This document shows, piece by piece, positions 52,903-61,367 of a stretch of DNA of 64,000 nucleotides (the stretch's first letter is position 1; the number at the start of each line of letters is the position of its first letter). Origin of the DNA: Paenibacillus tyrphae. Its GTDB lineage: Bacteria; Bacillota; Bacilli; Paenibacillales; NBRC-103111. The stretch spans positions 186,001 through 250,000 of the forward strand of contig NZ_BSDJ01000003.1 of assembly GCF_027925525.1 (NCBI RefSeq), read 5' to 3'. The position numbers were made by a program, and so were the translations under genes. The notes beneath the pieces were generated by a model. The model was given only the letters and a program-made list of their open reading frames with translations, searched no databases and was not told the origin of the DNA.

Positions 52903-53772
52903 TTAGTAGCGGTCCATAATCAGCTGCGTTTTCAGCGAATCCTGGGCCAGGAACCAGCCTTTGCTTTGCAGATAAGTCACCAGCTCGTCATGCTTCTGCG
53001 AGGCGGTGTCCCGGTCGTCCGTCTTGAACGAAATTTCGACTACGTTCTCCGTACCGGAGCCGTTTGCGCTGCGGATCGGCCATACTTCGATGTACGTTTT
53101 CAGGCCGCTATAGGTGCCGGTATACCGCTTGGCCAGAACCGGGCCGTAGATGCGGGATTTTTGCAGCTTCTCGGTGCCCCAGCCGGCGTACAGCCACTTG
53201 TCGAATTTGCCTGGGGCGTTATCGATCAGCAGCTGGCGGGAATCTTTGACCGAGGGCAGATCTACGCCGCTGTAGCCGGATTTTTTGACGTCTTTGGAGC
53301 GTGTGATGCTGAGCGTCTTGTTCTGGTAGCCCCATTCCACCTGCGCCTCGTAGTTGGTGTCCGATGCGTCGAACCCTTCCTGATTAGCCTTCGTCAGCGC
53401 CGCGTCGATGTTGCCGTTGACGATCGGATAGCGCTTCTTGTAGCTCAGCTCGAACTTGCTGTCGCCTTCCTTCTTCCGAATGCGGGGACTCCAGCCGTTG
53501 CTGTAAATGTCTTTGCCGTCCGTATCCAGAAACTGCACGTTCATTTTCGTCACCTTGTCCGGCATGCCGAACGCGCTGCGGACCTCGCTCTTCAGCTTGT
53601 CGTCCGAACCCAGCACGGCGTTAGCAGGCATGAGCAGCTTCACCTCGTAATCCGGCACCAGGTTGCTTGCAGCTTTGGCAGACGCGGCAGGGAAGACGGA
53701 CGATACCGTCAAAGCGGTGGTCAGGACGACCGCGGACAGCGCCCCAATCCATTTGGATCGTTTGTTCATCAT
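52903..53772 (-). CDS. Secreted CYTH-like domain protein
   Basis: 289 aa. Signal peptide (residues ~1-35, ending ASAKAA). The mature part begins with a CYTH-like pattern: YEVKLLMPANAVL, MNVQFLDTDGKDIYSNGWSPRIRKKEGDSKFELSYKKRYPI, a set of charged strands that forms the triphosphate-tunnel fold in that superfamily. Export of such a domain is unusual, since CYTH enzymes are normally cytoplasmic. GGAG lies six bases before the ATG. Function unknown. Confidence 0.75.
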   Translation of the reverse strand: MMNKRSKWIGALSAVVLTTALTVSSVFPAASAKAASNLVPDYEVKLLMPANAVLGSDDKLKSEVRSAFGMPDKVTKMNVQFLDTDGKDIYSNGWSPRIRKKEGDSKFELSYKKRYPIVNGNIDAALTKANQEGFDASDTNYEAQVEWGYQNKTLSITRSKDVKKSGYSGVDLPSVKDSRQLLIDNAPGKFDKWLYAGWGTEKLQKSRIYGPVLAKRYTGTYSGLKTYIEVWPIRSANGSGTENVVEISFKTDDRDTASQKHDELVTYLQSKGWFLAQDSLKTQLIMDRY

Positions 53773-53898
53773 CGACAACTCCTTCATGTTTTGGAATAGG
53801 CTTACACGCTAGACTGTAATGATCGTTTGTTATCTAGATGTTAAGCAGATATGTTGTTTTTGTAAAGAAAAATTTGGAAATTGGTATAAATACTAGAT

Positions 53899-54792
53899 TT
53901 ACCGGGCTTCTTGCCGCAGAAAATCGATGAACCGCTCCATGACGGCGGACTGCCGCCGGTCCGCATTGTATGCGCAGTAGACATAACGTTTGAACGGATT
54001 TTGCGGAATCGGGCGAAATTCGAGCTCCCCGCGCTCCACTTCCCGCTGCACGGCCTGCCGTGAAACGAACGACACACTCTCCCCCTGCATGACGACCTGC
54101 TTGATCGCTTCCAGCGAATCCAGCTCCATATGCGCTTTCAACTGGACGCGGTTGCTCTGCGCCCACCGGTCGGTCATTTGCCGCGTGCTGGACTCCGGTC
54201 CGTGGAGCAGAAAAGGCGCCTCGGCGAGCTGATCGGGATATAATTGCGGGTAGGTGGCCAACCGGTGATGCGGCGCGAAGACGACGACCAGCTCGTCCTC
54301 GCACACCGTTTCGGCGATCAATGGTGCCGATTGGAACGGCTCGGTGGAGAGGATACCGAGATCGATCTCGTGATTGCGCAGCAGCTCCCGGATGACAGGA
54401 GCCGTCTTGACCTGCAAGGACAAGGTGATTCGCGGGTACGCCTTGACGAAGCCGCTCAGCACCTTCGGAAGCAGGTAGGTTCCCGGCACGTAGCTGGCGC
54501 CGATCTTCAGCGTGCCGCGGCCCAGCTCGTCGAACTCTTTCACGACCCGCCCCGCTTCCTGCGCCAGCGCGTTGATTTTGACCGCGTAGTGGTAGAGCGA
54601 CCGGCCGGCCTCGGTCAGAACCGTTTTGCCCGCGCGCGTCTCGAAAAGCTGCACCCCGAGCTCCTGCTCCATGCTCTTCATGTGGAAGGTTACCGTCGGC
54701 TGCTTGAGCCCGAGCTGCTCGGCGACGGCGGTAATTTTTTTGTGCTTGTCCAACAGCTCCACGATTTCCAGCTTCAGCAGACTGAAATTCAA
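53899..54792 (-). CDS. LysR family transcriptional regulator
   Basis: 297 aa. LysR HTH (LNFSLLKLEIVELLDKHKKITAVAEQLGLKQPTVTFHMKSMEQELG) and a periplasmic-binding-like effector domain. TTG 54792 has AAGGAG ten bases upstream and opens the HTH; upstream in-frame starts run through the promoter. It is divergent from the ABC importer genes, which it probably controls through the ATAGA/TCTAT palindrome. Confidence 0.9.
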   Translation of the reverse strand: MNFSLLKLEIVELLDKHKKITAVAEQLGLKQPTVTFHMKSMEQELGVQLFETRAGKTVLTEAGRSLYHYAVKINALAQEAGRVVKEFDELGRGTLKIGASYVPGTYLLPKVLSGFVKAYPRITLSLQVKTAPVIRELLRNHEIDLGILSTEPFQSAPLIAETVCEDELVVVFAPHHRLATYPQLYPDQLAEAPFLLHGPESSTRQMTDRWAQSNRVQLKAHMELDSLEAIKQVVMQGESVSFVSRQAVQREVERGELEFRPIPQNPFKRYVYCAYNADRRQSAVMERFIDFLRQEAR

Positions 54793-54833
54793 TGTGCCCA
54801 CTCTCCTTGTTCGGCTCCGCATTTTCCCACAGT

Positions 54834-54848
54834 ATAGAAAAAATCTAT
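54834..54848. promoter_or_regulatory. LysR-type T-N11-A box before the ABC operon
   Basis: ATAGAAAAAATCTAT: ATAGA and TCTAT form an inverted repeat with T54835-N11-A54847, in the divergent promoter. Confidence 0.5.
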
Positions 54849-54962
54849 GCAAATGAATAGTATGCATTGAATTAATTAACATAATCTTTACGTCCCGCTG
54901 ACAAACTTCTGCATTTTGCCATGTACACTAAAGCTAGATTGCAAGATAGGATGGGTTGCAGC

Positions 54963-55934
54963 ATGGATGTGGTCATACGGGGGTTGGAAAAATCGTTCGG
55001 AGTGATGCAGGCGCTGCGCCGGACGGATCTGGTCATCAGAAAGGGGCGGTTTACGACGCTGCTCGGGCCATCGGGCTGCGGGAAGACGACGCTGCTGCGG
55101 ATGATCGCCGGACTGGAGCGGCCGGACCGGGGAGAAATTCTTCTCGGCAACGAATGCTTGTTTTCGGCCGAGAGACGGATCGATCTGCCGGCGCATAAGC
55201 GGCATTTTGGCATGGTCTTTCAGGATTTCGCCTTGTGGCCGCATATGACCGTGTTCGAAAATGTCGCCTTCGGCCTGCGCGCCACCGGACAAACGAAAGA
55301 GCTTAAGCAGCGGGTGGAGGAAGCGATAGCGCAGGTGCGGCTGCAAGGGATGGAGAAGCGGTACCCGCACCAGTTGTCGGGCGGGCAGCAGCAGCGCGTG
55401 GCGTTCGCCCGGGCCGTCGCGCTGAGGCCGCAGCTGGTGCTGTTCGACGAGCCCCTCAGCGCCCTGGACGCCGTGCTGCGCGACGAAATGCGGCTGGAGC
55501 TGATGAGTCTGGTGCGGGATATCGGGCTGACGGCGCTGTACGTGACGCACGATCAGACGGAGGCCATGTCGATGTCCGACGAGATCGTCGTCATGCAGGA
55601 GGGCCGCATTTTGCAGCAGGGCACGCCCGAGGACATTTACCGCACGCCGGCCCATCCGTTCGTCGCCCGCTTCATCGGCAAGTCGAACTGGTTGGTGCCG
55701 GACCGCAGCCTGCTTCGTCCGGAGCATGTCCGCTGGTCGGAGCCGGAGGAAGGCGTGGCTACGGCTTATCCGGGCACGATCCGCAGCGTCAGCTATGTCG
55801 GGGACCGCTACGAAATCGGGCTGGACATGGGGGTTATAGGTCAATGGACGGCTTATCATTCCGCCCGCTTGCAGGCGGGAGAACACGTGACGGTGTACGT
55901 ATCGCCGCAGCATATTCACCATATTAGCGAATAG
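54963..55934 (+). CDS. ABC transporter ATP-binding protein (iron/phosphonate/thiamine group)
   Basis: 323 aa. Walker A GPSGCGKTT (35-43), signature LSGGQQQR, Walker B LVLFDEPLSALD and switch histidine THDQTEA, then a C-terminal TOBE-like domain. Energises import by the lipoprotein and permease encoded downstream. The upstream ribosome site is weak (AGGATGGG). Confidence 0.93.
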   Translation: MDVVIRGLEKSFGVMQALRRTDLVIRKGRFTTLLGPSGCGKTTLLRMIAGLERPDRGEILLGNECLFSAERRIDLPAHKRHFGMVFQDFALWPHMTVFENVAFGLRATGQTKELKQRVEEAIAQVRLQGMEKRYPHQLSGGQQQRVAFARAVALRPQLVLFDEPLSALDAVLRDEMRLELMSLVRDIGLTALYVTHDQTEAMSMSDEIVVMQEGRILQQGTPEDIYRTPAHPFVARFIGKSNWLVPDRSLLRPEHVRWSEPEEGVATAYPGTIRSVSYVGDRYEIGLDMGVIGQWTAYHSARLQAGEHVTVYVSPQHIHHISE

Positions 55935-55952
55935 TACGAGGAGGAACGACGG

Positions 55953-57044
55953 ATGAGCATGGGGAAGGGTTTGAAAAACGGGGCTTTGCTGCTGCTGACG
56001 GCTGTGATGGGCTTCGGTATCGCCGGATGCGGAACGACGGCTGCGGACAAGTCCGCGAGCACGGGCGCAGCGACCGCGCCGAAGACGGAGCAGGCGGCCG
56101 CCAAGCCGGATGACAAGAAAGAGGACAAGAAGCTCGGGGGCAAGCTGGTCGTCTACAGTGCCGGTCCGAAGGAGCTGGCTGAAAGCATTCAGAAAGGGTA
56201 CGAAGCGAAGACCGGCGTAAAGGTGGAAATGTTCCAGGGGACGACGGGCAAAATTTTGGCCCGGATGGAAGCCGAGAAGGCGAACCCGGTCGTCGACGTC
56301 GTCGTGCTGGCTTCTCTGCCGTCGGCCCAAGGGCTCAAAAAGAGCGGGCTCACCCTGGAATACAAAAACGCGGCCAACGCCGACAAGCTGGTCCCGGATT
56401 GGTCCGACAAGGACGGTCATTTCTTCGGCTACAGCGCCTCCGCGCTCGGCATCGTGTATAACACGAAGCAGGTGAAGACGCCGCCGCAGGAATGGAGCGA
56501 TCTCGCCAAGGACGAGTGGAAGGGCAAGGTGAACATCCCCGATCCGGCGCTGTCCGGCTCCGCGCTGGATTTCATCACCGGCTATCTGAGCACTAAAGGC
56601 GACGGCGGCTGGGACCTGTTCGAGCAATACAAGAAAAACGGCGTCGCTCTGGCGGGTGCAAACCAAGAGGCGCTTGATCCGGTCATCACCGGAGCGAAAA
56701 GCATCGTAGCGGCAGGCGTCGACTACATGACGTACCAAGCGAAGGCGAAGGGCGAGCCGGTCGATATGGTGTATCCGGCCAGCGGTACAGTTATCAGCCC
56801 CCGCCCGGCAGCGATTCTGAAGTCGAGCAAAAACCAGGATAACGCGAAAGCGTTCATCGATTACTTGCTGTCCGACGAAGCGCAGAAGATGGTGGCGGAC
56901 ACCTACCTGCTGCCGGGTCGCAAGGACGTGAAAGCGAAGGACCGCGCGAGCGCCGATCAAATCGCGCAGATGAAGATCGATTGGACGTGGATGGACGCGA
57001 ACGGCGACGCGGTGACGAAGAAATTTACCCAAATGTTCAAATAA
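55953..57044 (+). CDS. ABC transporter substrate-binding lipoprotein (AfuA/PhnS type)
   Basis: 363 aa. Lipobox IAGC at ~22-26, an Ala/Lys-rich linker, then a COG1840-type binding domain (KLVVYSAGPKELAESIQKGYEAKTGVKVEMFQGTTGKILARME). Relatives bind Fe(III), 2-aminoethylphosphonate, phospho-sugars or thiamine; a paired tyrosine iron site is not clear here, so phosphonate or an organophosphate is as likely as iron. AGGAGG precedes the ATG. Confidence 0.9.
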   Translation: MSMGKGLKNGALLLLTAVMGFGIAGCGTTAADKSASTGAATAPKTEQAAAKPDDKKEDKKLGGKLVVYSAGPKELAESIQKGYEAKTGVKVEMFQGTTGKILARMEAEKANPVVDVVVLASLPSAQGLKKSGLTLEYKNAANADKLVPDWSDKDGHFFGYSASALGIVYNTKQVKTPPQEWSDLAKDEWKGKVNIPDPALSGSALDFITGYLSTKGDGGWDLFEQYKKNGVALAGANQEALDPVITGAKSIVAAGVDYMTYQAKAKGEPVDMVYPASGTVISPRPAAILKSSKNQDNAKAFIDYLLSDEAQKMVADTYLLPGRKDVKAKDRASADQIAQMKIDWTWMDANGDAVTKKFTQMFK

Positions 57045-57056
57045 GACGGTGAAGGC

Positions 57057-58727
57057 ATGCAGGTAAGAAGCTGGATTTCTATTCGAACGGTAGGGATGAC
57101 CCTCGCCTTGTTTCTTTTGGCGGTCCTGGTGGTCGTCCCGCTTTTTTTCATCTTTCTGACGAGCGTCTACCCGGAGCAGGCGCTGGATTTGTCCGCGCCG
57201 CTGCGGACCATTCTGGAGAACAAGCTCGGCGAAGTATTCTGGAACTCGATCTGGCTCGGCATCTGCGTCGTGCTTGGAACGACGGCATTGGCGCTGCCGC
57301 TCGCCTGGATCTTAGCCAAGACGAGCCTCGGCCGGCACGCATGGTTGGATATCGTGCTGCTGATCCCGTTCATGACGCCGCCGTACATCGGTTCGATGGG
57401 CTGGATTTTGTTCATGCAAAAAAACGGCTATATGGAGCAGCTTCTTCCTGTGGCGGAGGCGTGGACACCGAAGTTTTTCAGCGTCTTCGGCATGGTGGCG
57501 ATCATGAGTCTGCACTTGTTTCCTTTTCTTTACTTGATTCTGCGCAACGCTTTATTGCAGATCGGCGGGAGCAAGGAGGACGCCGCCGCCGTACACGGAG
57601 GCCGATTCTTCTACAGCTTCCGGAGGATCGTGCTGCCGCTGCTGCTGTCCAGCTATGCGATGGGGGCGCTGCTCATCTTCGTCAAGACGATCGCCGAATT
57701 CGGCACGCCGGCCACCTTCGGCCGTAAAATCGGCTTTTACGTGCTGACCTCGGAAATTCATAAGTATATTTCCAGTTGGCCGATCGATTTCGGCAAGGCG
57801 ACCGCGCTCGCTTCCGTGCTGCTGAGCACGTGCCTGCTGCTGTGGTACGTGCAGACGGTCATCACCCGGCGGTATACGTACCGTTTGGTCGGCGGCAAAG
57901 GAACGCGGAGCAAAATTTACCCGCTAAGCGGACTGACGCGGCTATTGGCTTGGGGTTATGTGATCGTTCTGCTGGTGCTGTCCGTGGGCGTTCCTTACTT
58001 TTCGATTATTTCCGCTTCTCTGATGAAGCTGCGGGGCGTCGGGCTCGCCTGGAGCAATCTGACCTTGAATCATTATGTGGAGCTGCTGACCTGGGGCTCC
58101 AAAAGCATGACCGCGCTGCTGAACAGCCTTGGCTTGTCGCTGGCAGCGGCGACGATCTCGGTCCTGCTGGGCACGTGGTTCGCGCTGACGATCAAGCAGT
58201 CGAAAACATGGCCGCAGCGGCTGACCGACCTGTTCAGCCTGCTGCCGAACACGGTGCCGGGCATCGTGCTGGTCGTCGGCCTGATTCTGCTGTGGAACGC
58301 GCCATGGATGCCCGTGCCGCTGTACAACACGTACGGGATGGTCGTTCTGACGTATGTCGTCTTTTTTCTGCCGTACACGGTGCAATACGTCAAAGCGAAC
58401 TTTTCCCAGCTTGACGATGCGCTGTTTCAAGCGGGGCAAGTGTTCGGCGGCCGGCCGGCTTACGTCTTCCGTCGCATTTTGCTGCCGCTCATCGTCCCGG
58501 GCATGCTGGCGGGCTGGATGATGACGTTCACCATCTCGGTCCGCGAGCTGGTGGCGTCGCTGATGATTTTGCCGCCTTCGATGGAAACGTCGGCCACGTA
58601 CATTTTCGCGCAGTTCGAGCAGGGGAAGGTGTCGCTCGGCATGGCCATGGCGGTCGTCTCGGTCGGCCTGACGACGCTGATGCTGCTCGGGATCGACCGG
58701 TTAAGTTCAAAACAGAAAGTGGATTGA
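57057..58727 (+). CDS. ABC transporter permease, fused two-domain FbpB type
   Basis: 556 aa with about twelve membrane spans and two binding-protein-dependent permease domains in one chain, each with an EAA-type loop (SKEDAAAVHGGRFFYSFRRIVLPLL; LDDALFQAGQVFGGRPAYVFRRILLPLI). This is the usual form for Fe(III), phosphonate and thiamine importers. It ends within 5 nt of the next gene's start. Confidence 0.93.
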   Translation: MQVRSWISIRTVGMTLALFLLAVLVVVPLFFIFLTSVYPEQALDLSAPLRTILENKLGEVFWNSIWLGICVVLGTTALALPLAWILAKTSLGRHAWLDIVLLIPFMTPPYIGSMGWILFMQKNGYMEQLLPVAEAWTPKFFSVFGMVAIMSLHLFPFLYLILRNALLQIGGSKEDAAAVHGGRFFYSFRRIVLPLLLSSYAMGALLIFVKTIAEFGTPATFGRKIGFYVLTSEIHKYISSWPIDFGKATALASVLLSTCLLLWYVQTVITRRYTYRLVGGKGTRSKIYPLSGLTRLLAWGYVIVLLVLSVGVPYFSIISASLMKLRGVGLAWSNLTLNHYVELLTWGSKSMTALLNSLGLSLAAATISVLLGTWFALTIKQSKTWPQRLTDLFSLLPNTVPGIVLVVGLILLWNAPWMPVPLYNTYGMVVLTYVVFFLPYTVQYVKANFSQLDDALFQAGQVFGGRPAYVFRRILLPLIVPGMLAGWMMTFTISVRELVASLMILPPSMETSATYIFAQFEQGKVSLGMAMAVVSVGLTTLMLLGIDRLSSKQKVD

Positions 58728-58732
58728 GACTC

Positions 58733-60025
58733 ATGCAGCTCGATATTTGGGGCGGGGCGGGCGAACACGGCCGCTCCTGCTACCTCCTACACAATGACCG
58801 CATCGGCGTCCTGCTGGATTGCGGCGTTAAAAAGACGGGCGCGGGACAATACCCGCTCGTCGACCCGAACGTCATTCCGCGGCTGAATGCCGTTTTTTTG
58901 TCCCATGCGCACGAGGATCATTCAATGGCGCTGCCGCTGCTGTACAAGCACGGCTACCGCGGCGTCGTCTGGACAACCCGGGCGACGGCGCAGCAACTGG
59001 ACACGTATTTCACGTCCTGGAAAAAATATGTCAGGGGACAGTCGGCCGAGCTACCGTATGGTGACGAGCACGTGAAGGCGATCCGGTTCGCGTATTTGGA
59101 AGAGGCCGGAGCTTCAGGAGAATGGATCGACGCGGCCCCTCACGTTAAAGTCTGCTGGGGCCGGAGCGGGCACCTGGTTGGCTCCGTCTGGCTGATGCTG
59201 GAGCTGGAGGGCAAGCGTGTTTTCTTCTCCGGCGATTACTCTGCGGAGTCCGTGCTGCTTGCGGCGGATGGACCGGAAGCGCTGCCACCGGGGACGGCTG
59301 CCCAGCCTGCCGATCTGGCGGTGATCGACGCCGCCTACGGCATGGACGCTGAGGCGCAGCCGCTCCTGCTGGAGCGGCTTGCCGCCCGGATCGGGCAGGC
59401 GCTGGCGCAGGGCGGCTCCGTGCTGCTGCCGGTTCCCGCCTTCGGGCGCGGGCAGGACATGCTCGTCTGGGCGCGGGAGCGGTTCCCGGGCATTCCGCTC
59501 GTCGCGGAACGGGAGCTGCTTCAGGCGTTCGGCCCGATGCTCGACCGGGCCGAATGGCTGAAGCCGGGCGCTGCCGAGCGGATTCGGCGCTGCCTGGAAG
59601 ACCCGCGAGTCGTCGCAGTGGCGACCGACGCGGAGCGGGAGCAGGCGCTGGCCGCGGGGCGGAGTGCGCTTTATTTCACCGCCGACGGGATGATGCAGTC
59701 GGAGCGCGCGCAGTGGTATTACCGCAGGCTGGCGGCCGCAGGGCACGGCTGCGTCATCTTGACGGGCCATCTAGCCGCAGGCAGCTTCGGACAGCGTCTG
59801 CTGAACGAGCCGGAGAGCGAGGGTGGCTGCTCGGTTGAAGCGATCCGCTACAAGGTGCACCAAGGCGTGACCGATGTCAGGCGGATGCTGCGGGCCTTCG
59901 GCAGCCGTCAGACCGTCCCGGTGCATACGGGACGCAGCGCGACGGATGCGCTGTGCGCAGCGCTGGCCGCGGAGGGCTTCGCCGGGCTATACTCGCTCGG
60001 GCCGGGCGAAGCGCTGCGCTTCTAG
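58733..60025 (+). CDS. Metallo-beta-lactamase/beta-CASP nuclease-like protein
   Basis: 430 aa. Metallo-beta-lactamase motif SHAHEDH (zinc ligands H58, H60, D62, H63), third-motif histidine in RSGHLVGSVW and GDYS aspartate, then a beta-CASP insertion with VPAFGRGQDML (like the GRAQE motif) and TADGMMQSERA (like the SGMM motif), and VPVHTG near the end. The family is RNA 3'-processing/nuclease-like (COG1236). It begins 5 nt after the permease gene, so it is probably made with the ABC importer. ATG 58733 is used; TTG 58724 is possible. Confidence 0.85.
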   Translation: MQLDIWGGAGEHGRSCYLLHNDRIGVLLDCGVKKTGAGQYPLVDPNVIPRLNAVFLSHAHEDHSMALPLLYKHGYRGVVWTTRATAQQLDTYFTSWKKYVRGQSAELPYGDEHVKAIRFAYLEEAGASGEWIDAAPHVKVCWGRSGHLVGSVWLMLELEGKRVFFSGDYSAESVLLAADGPEALPPGTAAQPADLAVIDAAYGMDAEAQPLLLERLAARIGQALAQGGSVLLPVPAFGRGQDMLVWARERFPGIPLVAERELLQAFGPMLDRAEWLKPGAAERIRRCLEDPRVVAVATDAEREQALAAGRSALYFTADGMMQSERAQWYYRRLAAAGHGCVILTGHLAAGSFGQRLLNEPESEGGCSVEAIRYKVHQGVTDVRRMLRAFGSRQTVPVHTGRSATDALCAALAAEGFAGLYSLGPGEALRF

Positions 60026-60876
60026 CCGCTGCGGAGCCGCTCCAGCACCCGGCGCTTGCGGTACAGCATTTTGCCCGCTTCGGCGACATCCTGCAGCGTG
60101 CCGCGGTTCAGCACCGCGCCGAAGATCATCCCGGCGACCGGGACAAGCTGGAACAGCTTCTTCCAGCCGAAGTTGTCGCGGTAGATCGTCACGACCTCGC
60201 GCCATCCCTGAAGCTGCGAGATCGCATCCCGCTGCCGGTGCTCGTTGTCGAAGTCGGCCAGCTCCTCCAGCACGGCCTTCTTCCCAACGATGTCGGAGGA
60301 GGCGAACTGCAGGCACTTGATCACGAAGACGCGCTCGCGCTTGTCGTTCGGATCGTAGCCGTACACCATCGCCATCTCCTGCAGCACCTTGAGCGACAAG
60401 CCGAGGATGGCCGGAATGTCGATGGCGAGCGTAAAGATGCCGCCGAAGCCGGTCGTCGCCCCTTGAGCCGTCGCGAAGAGGGTGCGGCTGCGGGCGAATT
60501 CGTCGGCAGCATCGTCCATGACGGCGAGCGGGAGCGAGGCGACCTCGCCTAGGGTGAGCGCATCGGCAAACGCAGGGTTGCTTTGTCGGCTCGCGAGCTG
60601 CCGGTTCAACTCGTCGAGCACGCTTTGCTCGGAGATCAGATATCGGCCGCCCGTTTGCACGAAGCTTCCGACCTCGTCGATGGCCTGCGCCAGCTTGTTC
60701 TGCAGCGCCTTCGGCGTGATCCGGTCAAGCAGCTGGAAGGGCAGCCTGCCGAGCTTTTCCCAAAACCACAAATCTTTCTGGCTCGCCTCCCACGCCTCGA
60801 TGTCGAGAAGCGCCTGCCGGAGTTCCTCTTTCGTATCAGGGGCAGGCAGCGGATGAGCGTTATCATGTATCGTCAT
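60022..60876 (-). CDS. EcsC family protein
   Basis: 284 aa matching the EcsC family: an N-terminal helical domain (LQNKLAQAIDEVGSFVQTGGRYLIS), then a conserved amphipathic region (AQGATTGFGGIFTLAIDIPAILGLSLKVLQEMAMVYGYD). In Bacillus EcsC is linked to the EcsAB ABC exporter; here it stands alone. AAAGGAG is upstream of ATG 60876. It converges on, and overlaps by 4 nt, the beta-CASP gene. Confidence 0.88.
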   Translation of the reverse strand: MTIHDNAHPLPAPDTKEELRQALLDIEAWEASQKDLWFWEKLGRLPFQLLDRITPKALQNKLAQAIDEVGSFVQTGGRYLISEQSVLDELNRQLASRQSNPAFADALTLGEVASLPLAVMDDAADEFARSRTLFATAQGATTGFGGIFTLAIDIPAILGLSLKVLQEMAMVYGYDPNDKRERVFVIKCLQFASSDIVGKKAVLEELADFDNEHRQRDAISQLQGWREVVTIYRDNFGWKKLFQLVPVAGMIFGAVLNRGTLQDVAEAGKMLYRKRRVLERLRSG

Positions 60877-61069
60877 GGATGGATCAGCTCCTTTATATGC
60901 CAGTATTACGGTGCGAGTCCTTGGAAGGATGCACATGCGGGCCGGGTTACTTTCTATGCTGCGCCGGGGCGGAGGGTTATGGAAAAAGTTGTGCCTGCCG
61001 CGGAAGAAGCCGGTTGGAAGCACTTGCATCTTTGGTTAAATTGGTGTAAATTGGAATACACAACATCAC

Positions 61070-61340
61070 GAATGAATAAAGCGAAAAGCAACGATCAAGG
61101 ACATGGAACGTGCGACCGGTTGCGCCAGAGAGGGCGTCCGAGGCTGAAAGACCCCCAACCGCCGTATGCTTCGCCCCACCTTGTAGCTGCAGCGGGGAAC
61201 TGAGCTGGACGTATCCGCTGCCGGGCCTCCCCCGTTATCCGAATGAAGGACCGTGCGCGCCTGCAATCCGAGGCACATGCGGTTAAACCAAGGGTGGTAC
61301 CACGACACGTTTTCGTCCCTGACGAAGACGTGTTTATTTG
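61070..61340 (+). promoter_or_regulatory. T-box riboswitch of proS
   Basis: The T-box core AGGGTGGTACCACG (61291-61304) is followed by a terminator ACACGTTTTCGTC/GACGAAGACGTGT. TGGT in the antiterminator bulge fits an ACCA tRNA end, as expected for tRNA-Pro. The stem I region with CCAGAGAG-type sequence spans roughly 61075-61200; I could not fix the specifier codon. The 60877-61069 stretch holds no gene. Confidence 0.85.
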
Positions 61341-61367
61341 TTTATATCCGAACTTGGAGGGATTTCC

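Noticed and set aside
54888..57032. 714-codon open frame on the minus strand
   Set aside because: Spans the antisense of two well-defined ABC genes; no motif or ribosome site.
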